A stretch of DNA of 36,220 bases from Rhizobium sp. ASV20. Lineage in GTDB: Bacteria > Pseudomonadota > Alphaproteobacteria > Rhizobiales > Rhizobiaceae. This document shows, piece after piece, positions 1-7,392 of this stretch. How positions within the stretch are numbered: the stretch's first letter is position 1; every line of letters begins with the position of its first letter. The notes beneath the pieces are model-generated. The model saw nothing but the letters and a program-made list of their open reading frames with translations, did not search any database and was not told the DNA's origin. The translations under genes and the position numbers were made by a program. Location of the stretch: assembly GCF_016429015.1 (NCBI RefSeq), contig NZ_JAELTU010000069.1:1-36220 (forward strand), written 5' to 3'.

Positions 1-407
1 GCGATTTCTTCGCCTGGCGGGTGAATGTCACCTCCAGAGGACGAGCGCTGCTTACCCTCTTTCTGTTCTCCGACGTCGGCGAAAACGATGCACCGACCCG
101 CATCCGCGTCGGCTCCCACCTGGAGATGGCGCGCTATCTTGCGCCCGCCGGAGAGAAAGGCCGCTCACACATGATGCTGGAAGGCGTTGCGGCTGATCGC
201 CCTGAGGCTCTGGTAACGGGAAAGGCTGGCACCGTCTATATCTGCCATCCGTTCCTCATTCATGCCGCGCAGAAGCATCGCGGGGCATCTCCGCGCTTCA
301 TGGCCCAGCCCTCGATCAGCCTCGCAGAACCCTATCGACTGGAAAGGCCAGATAGCGCCTATTGCCCTGTCGAAATCGCCGTCCGGCGTGCATTGGGCAA
401 GGAGTGA
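1..407 (+). CDS. Phytanoyl-CoA dioxygenase (PhyH) family protein, 3' part
   Basis: The reading frame is open from the first bases of the window (frame of base 3) to the TGA at 405-407, so the gene starts upstream and only about the last 134 codons are visible. The fragment has the C-terminal half of a PhyH-type double-stranded beta-helix: a conserved WRVN stretch, then VGSH, then a strand reading ICHPFLIHAAQKHRG. In this family the His of FLIH is the distal Fe(II) ligand and a following Arg binds 2-oxoglutarate. The family hydroxylates small molecules using Fe(II), 2-oxoglutarate and O2. The substrate cannot be told from this fragment. The GTG at 21 is an internal codon, not a start. The gene converges on tig. 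Confidence 0.7.
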   Translation, partial: DFFAWRVNVTSRGRALLTLFLFSDVGENDAPTRIRVGSHLEMARYLAPAGEKGRSHMMLEGVAADRPEALVTGKAGTVYICHPFLIHAAQKHRGASPRFMAQPSISLAEPYRLERPDSAYCPVEIAVRRALGKE

Positions 408-453
408 CTGGCGGTGGAGGATGTTGCCTTCGTCACCGCAAAGTACCAGAAAC

Positions 454-482
454 AAAAAAGCCCCGCCGAAACGGCGGGGCTT
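454..482 (-). terminator. Rho-independent terminator of tig
   Basis: An 11-13 bp GC-rich stem (AGCCCCGCCG / CGGCGGGGCT) closes on a 3-nt loop at 459-481. On the minus strand it is followed by a run of T (A-run at 454-459 on the plus strand). It lies just past the tig stop codon, and the PhyH gene converges on it from the other side. Confidence 0.9.
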
Positions 483-505
483 GATCCTTGCGAAGGAAGA
501 ACCGA

Positions 506-1996
506 TTACTCGGCGCTGTCTTCAGCAGCCTTCTTCTTCGGCGCAGCCTTCTTCTTCGGAGCAGCGGCTTCTTCGCCTTCGGCAGCAGCTTCGGTCGATT
601 CAGCCTTGGCAGCAGCCTTCTTCTTCGGAGCAGCCTTCTTGGCAGCCGGCTTGTCTTCGGCTTCGTCGTCAGCCAGCAGATCTTCCTTCGAAACGGTCTT
701 GTCCGTGACGTCGACTTCGGTCAGCAGATGGTCGATGACCTTTTCTTCGAAGATCGGAGCGCGCAGGTTAGCGGAAGCGCCAGGCGTGTTGCGGAAGAAT
801 TCCAGGATTTCCTTTTCCTGGCCCGGGAACTGCTGGAGCTGAGCATAGAGCGCACGCTGCAGTTCGTCTTCGCTGACTTCGACGCCGGCCTTTTCGCCGA
901 TTTCGGAGAGAACGAGGCCGAGGCGAACGCGACGTTCAGCGAGCTTGCGGTATTCTTCGCGAGCCTTTTCTTCGGTCGTGTCTTCGTCTTCGAAGGTCTT
1001 GCCGGATTCAGCAAGATCCGTCTGGATCTGGCGCCAGATGCTGGCGAATTCAGCGTCAACCAGCTTCTGCGGCGTGTCGAACTGGTACATTTCGTCGAGC
1101 TGGTCGAGGATCTGACGCTTGACCTTCTGACGGGTAACCGAGCCGTACTGGCTTTCGATCTGGCCGCGAACGATTTCCTTCAGACGGTCAGCCGATTCCA
1201 GGCCGAGCTTGGAAGCGAGTTCGTCGTTGATTTCGATCTCGCCGGGAGCTGCAACTTCCTTGACGTTGATGTCAAAGGTAGCTTCCTTGCCAGCAAGGTT
1301 CTTGGCCGGGTAGTCGGCCGGGAAGGTTACGGTGATGACCTTCTCATCGCCAGCCTTGACGCCGACGAGCTGCTCTTCGAAGCCCGGGATGAAGCGGTTC
1401 GAGCCGAGAACCAGCTGGGAATCTTCGTCCTTGCCGCCGTCGAAGGCAACGCCGTCGACCTTGCCGAGGTAGTCGATGGTAACGCGGTCGCCGTCAGCGG
1501 CCTTGCCCTTCTTGGTTTCGTAGCTGCGAGCGCTTTCGGCGATCTTGAGGATCTGCTCGGTGACTTCTTCGTCAGCGATTTCAGCGACTTCGCGCGTGAC
1601 CTTGACGCCCTTGACGGACTTCAGTTCGATCGCCGGGATGACTTCGTAGGAGAGCGTGAATTCGAAATCGGCTTCGGCAGCGAGGATCTTCTCTGCTTCG
1701 TCCTTGTCTTCGGTCATGGCGATTTCCGGCTGGGTCGCCGACTTTTCGCCGCGCTCGCTCAGGATTGCCGGCGGCTGGTCACGGACGATCTCGTTGACGA
1801 GATCGGCCATGATCGACTTGCCATAGACCTTCTTCAGATGTGCAACCGGAACCTTGCCCGGACGGAAGCCGTTGATGCGGACCTTGTCCTTGACCTCGGC
1901 CAGGCGCTCGTTCATGCGCACTTCCATGTCCTTGGCCGGGATGACCACCTTGATTTCGCGCTTCAGCCCTTCAGCGAGCGTTTCGATAACCTGCAT
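506..1996 (-). CDS. tig: Trigger factor (ribosome-associated chaperone, peptidyl-prolyl isomerase)
   Basis: Trigger factor docks at the ribosomal exit tunnel and shields nascent chains. The 496-residue product has the three expected parts. The N-terminal ribosome-binding domain carries the signature GFRPGKVP at residues 43-50. An FKBP-like isomerase domain follows around 160-250 (VTIDYLGKVDG, FIPGFEEQLVG), then a helical C-terminal chaperone domain. The start is ATG at 1996, where MQVIETL matches the family N-terminus and a GGTAGGA ribosome site precedes it; the 19 upstream codons back to 2053 are not family-like. The last 50 or so residues are an unusual Lys/Ala/Pro-rich tail with repeated PKKKAA units. 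Transcription probably comes from the candidate promoter at 2080-2108 and ends at 454-482. Confidence 0.97.
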   Translation of the reverse strand: MQVIETLAEGLKREIKVVIPAKDMEVRMNERLAEVKDKVRINGFRPGKVPVAHLKKVYGKSIMADLVNEIVRDQPPAILSERGEKSATQPEIAMTEDKDEAEKILAAEADFEFTLSYEVIPAIELKSVKGVKVTREVAEIADEEVTEQILKIAESARSYETKKGKAADGDRVTIDYLGKVDGVAFDGGKDEDSQLVLGSNRFIPGFEEQLVGVKAGDEKVITVTFPADYPAKNLAGKEATFDINVKEVAAPGEIEINDELASKLGLESADRLKEIVRGQIESQYGSVTRQKVKRQILDQLDEMYQFDTPQKLVDAEFASIWRQIQTDLAESGKTFEDEDTTEEKAREEYRKLAERRVRLGLVLSEIGEKAGVEVSEDELQRALYAQLQQFPGQEKEILEFFRNTPGASANLRAPIFEEKVIDHLLTEVDVTDKTVSKEDLLADDEAEDKPAAKKAAPKKKAAAKAESTEAAAEGEEAAAPKKKAAPKKKAAEDSAE

Positions 1997-2079
1997 TGTC
2001 CTACCTTCATTCATGGCGGCCGTGCCCAGACAGCCGTTCGTTACGATGAGCACGACGCCGGAAAATCCCGAGCGTGGCT

Positions 2080-2108
2080 TAGATGCAATTCTCTATCATT
2101 TTGCCAAG
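2080..2108 (-). promoter_or_regulatory. Candidate promoter of tig
   Basis: On the minus strand, CTTGGC (2103-2108) and CATCTA (2080-2085) are separated by 17 nt, about 75-85 nt upstream of the tig ATG. The pair resembles the alphaproteobacterial heat-shock (RpoH) consensus CTTGAA/CCATNT more than the CTATAT type. The match is partial and judged by eye. Confidence 0.35.
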
Positions 2109-2274
2109 AGCGCCGCGCCTTCGAACGAACGCGCAAAAGGCAGCTCAATCCTCGTTTCGAGCCAGAGCATCTGATCCACTCCCTATTCGAAAGCGGGATG
2201 CCTGGGCAAAATGGCGCGTCCTACGGCATATCGGGAGACGGACTTCATCAGCCTCCCCCGTCCATAAGACGTCT

Positions 2275-2359
<85 letters not shown>

Positions 2360-2414
2360 GTTCCCAAAACCGCATGGCAATGCATGCCCATGGGGGCTTC
2401 CGGAGCGCGGCGTC

Positions 2415-2443
2415 TCTATATCACCCGTTTCAAACCACGCAAA
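2415..2443 (-). promoter_or_regulatory. Candidate promoter of tRNA-Leu
   Basis: On the minus strand, TTTGCG (2438-2443) and TATAGA (2415-2420) are 17 nt apart. A GC-rich discriminator follows and the tRNA 5' end is about 50 nt downstream. The -10 is good and the -35 is weak. Confidence 0.4.
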
Positions 2444-2503
2444 GGAAAAATGACGGTTCCACGACTGCTCTCAAAGCTTATCGGCATCTTCGGGCAAATA
2501 TCT

Positions 2504-3121
2504 TCAGTAAAGCGGCTCTTCGTAGACCGGTTTGCCGTCGAGAAGCAGGCTTCTGATATGGGCTTTGCCATCCGAGGAGATGCGCGCGGCAATGGCGACG
2601 CGGTTGGCATTGCGTGCGCTTTCGATGTCGTGCCCTTGTCCTTCGGGCACATAGTAACGCTCGATACCATAGGTGACCCCGATCATCTCTTGCGCCGGAT
2701 CGGTCGGTTCACCGTAGAAAACATAGTCGAAAGGCAAGCTCTTGAGGATAACCGTATCAGGTTTCGGATCGAGCGCCTTGAAGGATGATTCGACAATACC
2801 CCAATAGCCGTCGTCCTGCTTCTTCAGGCGAACGGACAGCGTTTGGCCATTCAGGCCCATTTTTGGCGGCCCCTCTCGCAGCGTCGAGAGCGGAATCCTT
2901 GAAATATCGTAGTTCAAGGTGACGTAATCGCCACGCAGCAGATCGCGCGGATCAACAGGCGCCGTCTTCAGAATGACTTCGACGCCGCTCCGCAGCCCCC
3001 AGGCCCGTTCACCGACCATATAGCCAAGAACGGCGGTCTGCAGGACAGCGACGATAATCGCAGCGGCCCACAGGCGGCGCGGGGTGTTGGAGGGAATGCT
3101 ATTGTCGGCCATATCTGTCAC
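2504..3121 (-). CDS. GDYXXLXY-domain membrane-anchored protein
   Basis: This 205-residue protein has one N-terminal membrane segment (about residues 17-36) and then a soluble domain. Residues 64-71 read GDYVTLNY, an exact match to the motif that names the GDYXXLXY family, whose biochemical role is unknown. The GTG at 3121 overlaps the TGA of the upstream DUF2157 gene in the sequence GTGA, so the two are probably translationally coupled. The alternative is ATG at 3112, three codons in. Genes of this family commonly sit next to DUF2157 genes, which suggests a shared membrane or envelope function, but this window gives no direct clue to it. Confidence 0.85.
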   Translation of the reverse strand: MTDMADNSIPSNTPRRLWAAAIIVAVLQTAVLGYMVGERAWGLRSGVEVILKTAPVDPRDLLRGDYVTLNYDISRIPLSTLREGPPKMGLNGQTLSVRLKKQDDGYWGIVESSFKALDPKPDTVILKSLPFDYVFYGEPTDPAQEMIGVTYGIERYYVPEGQGHDIESARNANRVAIAARISSDGKAHIRSLLLDGKPVYEEPLY

Positions 3122-4257
3122 GCCCCTGTCTCCTGCCTGCCTGCATTGGAGAATCGTCTTTCAAGCTGGATGACCACCCATGCGGCAACCGCCACCATTA
3201 GACCGGCGATCAGGAAGAAGCCTGCCGTGCCGATGATCGAACCGATCGTCTCGCTGGCAAGATAGAGAATCTCGCAGGCGAACACGAAATAGGCGAGAAA
3301 GCGCACAGCGCCATTGTCGCGGCCGCTGAGGGCAATCGCAATCACAGAGCTTGCGAGTGTGGCGGCTGCCACAATGATGAGCGGAAGCGTGGCTTGCGCC
3401 CAGACATTGCTCTCGAAGGATTCGTTGGCGATTTCCGCGTGGACCAGAAAGAGACCGATCGCCGCAAGAAGAAAGGTGTAGAAGGCAGGCGCGGCCCCCG
3501 CTGTCCGGGCAAAAGGCATCAGCGGCGACGCCGGGATACTGACGACAAGAAAGGCTGCCATTCCAAAGGCGGCAAAAAGGATTGCCGCGTTGAGACTCTC
3601 ATTCAGCCCGAAAATCCAGGCCAGCCACCCGACAAGCATGAGATAGGCAAAATGTCGTGCCCTCGGCGCATCGACATATCTGACAAGTGCAATCAGCACC
3701 GCAGCCATCAGCAATGGCACCCATGGCATCACTCCTTTCCACTGATTGAAATGGTCCCAAAGATAGGCGCCGCAAAATGCCCAGGCGAGGAAGCCGCCAA
3801 GCGCCACCTGAGCGCTGGAGCGAAACAGGGCGGCCACGATGCAAGCCGCCGCGAACCAGACGATCACCATCGTCAATTCGTCGCCGGACATATTATACAT
3901 CTGCCCAACAAGCGCCATGGCACCGCCAAAGCTCAGGGTCCCGAGTATGAGAAGCGCCGACGCGAGAATGGAGCGCCCGGAGGCCAGCAGATAAGCGGCG
4001 CCGAGATAGAAAGCCCATATCATGGCAACAAGCGCGGTAAGACGCACGATCCTCGGTATCGCTTCCCAATTCGCCGAGATGAAGAGCAGGAGCGCCAGCC
4101 CCAGAAGCACGGACGCAATGATGGTCAACACCCGACCCGCGCTAAAGCTGGTCTGACGCCCATCATATTCGCGCAGCACGGCCTTTGCCGCCGACGCATC
4201 GACAAGACCTTTATCCACCCAGATCTTTAGATCCCGCTCCAGCCTGCCTCTATACAT
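3118..4257 (-). CDS. DUF2157 polytopic membrane protein
   Basis: The product has 379 residues. A soluble N-terminal region of about 40 residues (MYRGRLERDLKIWVDKGL, then REYDGR) is typical of DUF2157 and is followed by roughly ten to twelve hydrophobic segments to the end. The start is the ATG at 4257, with GAGGAG 6 nt upstream on the minus strand. The stop overlaps the start of the GDYXXLXY gene, so the two form an operon. The function is unknown; the family is generally annotated only as a predicted membrane protein. No enzymatic motif is visible. Confidence 0.85.
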   Translation of the reverse strand: MYRGRLERDLKIWVDKGLVDASAAKAVLREYDGRQTSFSAGRVLTIIASVLLGLALLLFISANWEAIPRIVRLTALVAMIWAFYLGAAYLLASGRSILASALLILGTLSFGGAMALVGQMYNMSGDELTMVIVWFAAACIVAALFRSSAQVALGGFLAWAFCGAYLWDHFNQWKGVMPWVPLLMAAVLIALVRYVDAPRARHFAYLMLVGWLAWIFGLNESLNAAILFAAFGMAAFLVVSIPASPLMPFARTAGAAPAFYTFLLAAIGLFLVHAEIANESFESNVWAQATLPLIIVAAATLASSVIAIALSGRDNGAVRFLAYFVFACEILYLASETIGSIIGTAGFFLIAGLMVAVAAWVVIQLERRFSNAGRQETGA

Positions 4258-4537
4258 CCCGGCTCCTCGCTGCGATTCCGTCTCAGATAAGGGTTAGCAC
4301 ACTTCAGCAATCTATCGATGCGTGCACGAACGCATCACGGACGGCCATCCACAGGCGGCACTCTTTCGTTAATGCGATATTAAGCTATTCGGTTGTATTC
4401 TAAAGACCGGTATCAAGGTACTCACGAAAGACATGCACAGACGACATACCTCTCATGAAATTATTGCGCTGCACAAAATATAAAAGTCATACTATTGATT
4501 ACTCAACAGAATACAGCTGTGGCGCGCTGAGCCGACA
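4258..4537. other. Intergenic region upstream of DUF2157 and the sRNA
   Basis: This AT-richer stretch lies between the divergent DUF2157 gene (minus) and the sRNA (plus). I see no convincing gene. It contains two copies of the hexamer TGCACA (4434-4439 and 4470-4475) that recurs through the sRNA and DUF1127 segment. A 33-codon ORF at 4455-4556 has no ribosome site and runs into the sRNA promoter, so it is not called. Confidence 0.5.
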
Positions 4538-4566
4538 TTGGTCGGGAAGGGCCTGAGGATTGATAT
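4538..4566 (+). promoter_or_regulatory. Candidate sigma-70 promoter of the NfeR1-like sRNA
   Basis: TTGGTC (4538-4543) and TGATAT (4561-4566) are separated by 17 nt. This predicts a transcript start near 4573, which fits the first hairpin of the sRNA beginning at 4581. Confidence 0.45.
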
Positions 4567-4572
4567 CCTGAC

Positions 4573-4702
4573 AGTGAATTCGGAGCTGCACACTCCTCCT
4601 CCCAGTGCGCTCCGATGGATTGGCGACACTCCTCCTCCCAGTCGTCAATCACCATAAATGACGCCCACCGCACCCTCCTCCCGCGGTGGGCGTTATTTTT
4701 TT
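4573..4702 (+). ncRNA. nfeR1: NfeR1 / alpha-r14 family trans-acting sRNA with three anti-Shine-Dalgarno loops
   Basis: Three successive hairpins each present CCTCCTCCC in the loop. Hairpin one is 4581-4614 (CGGAGC...GCTCCG, loop 4595-4603). Hairpin two is about 4624-4646 (ACT/AGT closing, loop 4631-4639). Hairpin three is 4661-4693 (motif 4674-4682), with an 11-bp GC stem followed by TATTTTTTT, so it doubles as the terminator. This layout matches the alphaproteobacterial alpha-r14 family, whose Sinorhizobium meliloti member NfeR1 (Smr14C2) is about 123 nt, contributes to osmoadaptation and nodulation, and acts through such single-stranded anti-Shine-Dalgarno motifs by pairing with ribosome-binding sites. 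The 5' end is inferred from the promoter and could be off by several bases. The motif also resembles the cuckoo RNA motif of Rhodobacter. Confidence 0.88.
4661..4702 (+). terminator. Rho-independent terminator of the sRNA
   Basis: The stem ACGCCCACCGC/GCGGTGGGCGT (4661-4671 with 4683-4693) is followed by a T-rich tract at 4694-4702. The loop carries the third CCTCCTCCC motif, so the terminator is also part of the likely functional RNA. Confidence 0.9.
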
Positions 4703-5052
4703 ACCCACTTAAATCGGTTTATGCATCGGAAACGCTGCTTCAGGCGCGAAGTACCGCGAGACGATGAATTGCGATCACCACCCCGGAACGAACGGCTCTG
4801 CCTTGGTCGACAGGACAACTCGACCTCCCCCAAAACCGCAAGGCTGGCAAAAACATGGCCGAATGGCGGCACGCACCGCAACAAGTGCTCAAATGCCGGA
4901 TCTGGATCCAAGATACGCGCCCGAGATCGCTCTTGCTTCAGCCGTGATATGCACATAAAGCAGCCATCTTCTTAGGCAGATTGCCCAGATGATATGCACA
5001 ATGCGCATGGGTGACATGATGCTTTGGCGCTTTTAGTTCTTGCGGCGCAGCA
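4703..5052. other. Intergenic region between the sRNA and the first DUF1127 gene
   Basis: No gene is supported here. The short open frames lack ribosome sites and look random. The stretch does contain an exact 11-nt direct repeat, TGATATGCACA, at 4945-4955 and 4990-5000 (45 nt start to start), upstream of the TATATA element at 5053. The repeat may be a regulatory site. Confidence 0.5.
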
Positions 5053-5058
5053 TATATA
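5053..5058 (+). promoter_or_regulatory. Candidate -10 element for the first DUF1127 gene
   Basis: The sequence CATATATAAG contains TATATA about 75 nt upstream of the DUF1127 ATG. A CTTTTA at 5030-5035 is 17 nt upstream but is a poor -35, so an activator or alternative sigma factor is possible. Confidence 0.35.
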
Positions 5059-5129
5059 AGGAGGCATCAGATCGACGGCGGCACCAATCACGGAGCTGCG
5101 AGATCTTCAGATCCTCGAAAGGGACTAAA

Positions 5130-5276
5130 ATGAACCTGACCCGCTCTTTTAACAACTGGCGCAAGTATCGTCAGACCGTAAACGAACTCGGCCGCATGAG
5201 CGCTCGTGAACTGCACGACCTCGGCATCGACCGCGCCGACATCCATCGCGTTGCTCGCGAAGCCACCGGCCGCTAA
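5130..5276 (+). CDS. DUF1127 small basic protein (first copy)
   Basis: This 48-residue protein begins MNLTRSFNNWRKYRQT and ends REATGR. It has the DUF1127 hallmarks: a WRKYRQTVNELGRMS stretch, then LxDLGIDRADIHR and a short basic end. DUF1127 proteins are small, Arg-rich and common in alphaproteobacteria. Rhodobacter CcaF1 is reported to bind RNA and affect sRNA maturation, and Agrobacterium copies influence phosphate and carbon metabolism. The ATG at 5130 has an AAAGGGA ribosome site. The gene has its own terminator and is followed 300 nt later by a second copy of the family. It lies about 430 nt downstream of the NfeR1-like sRNA. Confidence 0.92.
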   Translation: MNLTRSFNNWRKYRQTVNELGRMSARELHDLGIDRADIHRVAREATGR

Positions 5277-5313
5277 TCGCCGGATAGGCTTCGCCACTCG
5301 CGAAAGCCTTCTC

Positions 5314-5352
5314 AACGCCCGTTGCGGACCTCCGCGACGGGCGTTCTTTTTG
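5314..5352 (+). terminator. Rho-independent terminator of the first DUF1127 gene
   Basis: A 14-bp stem runs from AACGCCCGT-TGCGG (5314-5327) to CCGCG-ACGGGCGTT (5332-5345) with a 4-nt loop, followed by CTTTTTG. Confidence 0.93.
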
Positions 5353-5508
5353 TTCATTGTGCATCGCAGCATTTCACGATCGACACCGAAACGCGTCGCA
5401 AGATGCAAGTCGTCCAAATTCTAAGCATTGGTGGGTTTTTGGGCGTCATATTGCACAAACGCATAGCAGACGCCTTTTATTTGCACTGCACAATTGATGC
5501 GTTTGCGC

Positions 5509-5514
5509 CTATAT
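5509..5514 (+). promoter_or_regulatory. Candidate -10 element for the second DUF1127 gene
   Basis: CTATAT matches the rhizobial sigma-70 -10 consensus and lies about 62 nt upstream of the ATG. The hexamer 17 nt upstream (CTGCAC at 5486-5491) is a weak -35 and overlaps one of the recurrent TGCACA motifs (5487-5492), suggesting regulated expression. Confidence 0.45.
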
Positions 5515-5575
5515 AGGGTGCAACAGCTGAGGCGGTAATCGCACCGCCCGCAAACAAGATACCGAGGATAAGATC

Positions 5576-5719
5576 ATGAACCCGATTCGCATTGCAAAGA
5601 ACTGGATTAGCTACCGCCGCACTCTGAACGAACTTGGCAACCTCTCCAGCCAGACCCTTTCGGACATCGGCGTCAGCCGCTACGAAATCCGCAACATCGC
5701 TGCTCGTTCTTTCCGTTAA
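5576..5719 (+). CDS. DUF1127 small basic protein (second copy)
   Basis: This 47-residue protein, MNPIRIAKNWISYRRT...AARSFR, is a DUF1127 paralogue of the product at 5130-5276. They share the W-x-x-YR-x-T-x-NELG-x-(L/M)S core and the LxDIGVSRYEIRNI second helix. The ATG at 5576 has GAGGATA about 8 nt upstream. It is a separate transcription unit: it has a CTATAT element upstream and a terminator directly downstream, while the terminator of the first copy lies between the two genes. By family knowledge it probably binds RNA or modulates a regulatory protein; nothing in the sequence names a partner. Confidence 0.92.
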   Translation: MNPIRIAKNWISYRRTLNELGNLSSQTLSDIGVSRYEIRNIAARSFR

Positions 5720-5745
5720 TCGGTCAGAACTGCAGACTGCTTCAA

Positions 5746-5770
5746 GACGGCGCCCTTGGGCGCCGTTTTT
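5746..5770 (+). terminator. Rho-independent terminator of the second DUF1127 gene
   Basis: The stem ACGGCGCC/GGCGCCGT closes on a tetraloop at 5747-5766 and is followed by TTTTT. Confidence 0.92.
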
Positions 5771-5932
5771 GATTCCGGGCGATTATGCTCGTCGATATTC
5801 GTCGGCTTCCTTCGTTGTGATTGATTTACGCATTCTGCGCCTATCGCACTGATCGAACCGCTGCCCACTTTTGCGCACCGCGCTCCGGTAAAGCGATTGG
5901 ATCGCCGCCCTGCCCGTGATAATGACGCGCAC

Positions 5933-7378
5933 ATGACACAGACCAGTTCTCACTCTCCCATTCACGTCATCGGCGGTGGCCTTGCCGGCTCGGAAGCTGC
6001 ATGGCAGATCGCCAATGCCGGTGTTCCCGTGATCCTGCACGAGATGCGCGGTGTGCGCGGCACCGATGCACACAAGACGGACGATCTCGCAGAGCTCGTA
6101 TGCTCCAATTCGTTTCGCTCGGACGATGCGACCAGCAATGCCGTCGGCGTCATCCATGCCGAGATGCGCATGGCCGGCTCTCTGATCATGGCATGTGCCG
6201 ACAAGCATCAAGTGCCGGCCGGTGGCGCGCTCGCTGTCGATCGCGACGGCTTTTCCGCAGCGGTGACGCAGGCGGTGCAGAGCCATCCGTTGATCACAGT
6301 CGTCCGCGAAGAGATCCAGGGCCTGCCGCCGAAAGAGTGGGACCAGGCGATCATCGCCACCGGCCCGCTGACGGCACCCGGGCTCGCCAGCGCCATTCAG
6401 GCCGAAACCGGCGCCGATGCACTCGCCTTCTTCGACGCCATCGCGCCGATCGTCTATCGCGACAGCATCGATATGGATATTTGCTGGTATCAGTCCCGCT
6501 ATGACAAGGTCGGACCCGGCGGCACGGGCAAGGACTACATCAACTGCCCCATGGACGAAGCGCAATACGGCGCCTTCCTGGATGCCCTGATCGCCGGCGA
6601 CGCCGTCGGCTTCAAGGAGTGGGAAGGGACGCCGTATTTCGATGGCTGCCTGCCGATCGAAGTCATGGCCGAGCGTGGGCGCGAAACGCTGCGCCACGGG
6701 CCGATGAAGCCCATGGGCTTGACCAATGCGCATAACCCGACCGTCAAGGCCTATGCGGTGGTGCAGTTGCGCCAGGACAATGCGCTCGGCACGCTCTACA
6801 ACATGGTCGGCTTCCAGACGAAGCTGAAATACGGCGCACAGGCCGAGATCTTCCGGCTAATTCCGGGGCTCGAGAATGCAGAATTCGCACGCCTCGGCGG
6901 CCTTCACCGCAATACCTACATCAATTCCCCCACCTTGCTCGATCGCTCACTGGTGCTCAAATCCCGACCGGGCTTGCGTTTTGCCGGTCAGATCACCGGC
7001 TGCGAAGGTTACGTCGAAAGCGCCAGCATCGGCCTGCTCGCCGGCCGTTTTGCGGCTGCTGAGCGCAAGGGCGAAGCGGCATCCCTGCCGCCCAATACGA
7101 CTGCGCTCGGCTCGCTGCTGAACCACATCACCGGCGGCCACATCGTCTCGGACGAAGAGCCAGGAAAACGCTCCTTCCAGCCGATGAACATCAATTTCGG
7201 GCTTTTCCCGGAGCTGGAGCCTGGCTCGATCGTCAAGCCGGAAGGCGTCAAGCGCTTCCGCGGCAAAGACAAGACGATCATGAAGCGTCAGCTCATCGCC
7301 AAGCGAGCGCTGGCCGACTGTGCCGGCTGGCTCGGCGTTCCGGCTCCCACCTTTCCGGAAAAGGCGACTGAAATCTGA
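5933..7378 (+). CDS. trmFO: Methylenetetrahydrofolate-tRNA-(uracil-5-)-methyltransferase TrmFO
   Basis: TrmFO makes 5-methyluridine at position 54 in the tRNA T-loop using methylenetetrahydrofolate and FAD. The 481-residue product opens with the FAD-binding dinucleotide fold IHVIGGGLAGSEAA (glycines at 14-19). It carries the two cysteines conserved in the family: C57 in VCSNSFRSD and C239 in FDGCLPIEVMAERG. Family blocks such as MKPMGLTNAHNP, GFQTKLKYG and GQITGCEGYVES are also present. The ATG at 5933 is preferred because MTQTSSHSP precedes the fold directly; no strong ribosome site is visible, and 12 more in-frame codons lie upstream. It is a single gene converging on the minus-strand gene at 7393. 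Confidence 0.96.
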   Translation: MTQTSSHSPIHVIGGGLAGSEAAWQIANAGVPVILHEMRGVRGTDAHKTDDLAELVCSNSFRSDDATSNAVGVIHAEMRMAGSLIMACADKHQVPAGGALAVDRDGFSAAVTQAVQSHPLITVVREEIQGLPPKEWDQAIIATGPLTAPGLASAIQAETGADALAFFDAIAPIVYRDSIDMDICWYQSRYDKVGPGGTGKDYINCPMDEAQYGAFLDALIAGDAVGFKEWEGTPYFDGCLPIEVMAERGRETLRHGPMKPMGLTNAHNPTVKAYAVVQLRQDNALGTLYNMVGFQTKLKYGAQAEIFRLIPGLENAEFARLGGLHRNTYINSPTLLDRSLVLKSRPGLRFAGQITGCEGYVESASIGLLAGRFAAAERKGEAASLPPNTTALGSLLNHITGGHIVSDEEPGKRSFQPMNINFGLFPELEPGSIVKPEGVKRFRGKDKTIMKRQLIAKRALADCAGWLGVPAPTFPEKATEI

Positions 7379-7392
7379 AGCGCTCTGAAGTG

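Noticed and set aside
4455..4556. 33-codon ORF (MKLLRCTKYKS...) just upstream of the sRNA
   Set aside because: There is no ribosome site, and its end overlaps the likely sRNA promoter, so it is probably chance.
4764..4958. 64-codon ORF between the sRNA and DUF1127
   Set aside because: It has no ribosome site and no family-like sequence, and overlapping frames of similar length occur in the same stretch.
5040..5276. 78-codon version of the first DUF1127 gene
   Set aside because: The extra 30 N-terminal residues are not part of the family, and the ATG at 5130 has a ribosome site and gives the usual length.
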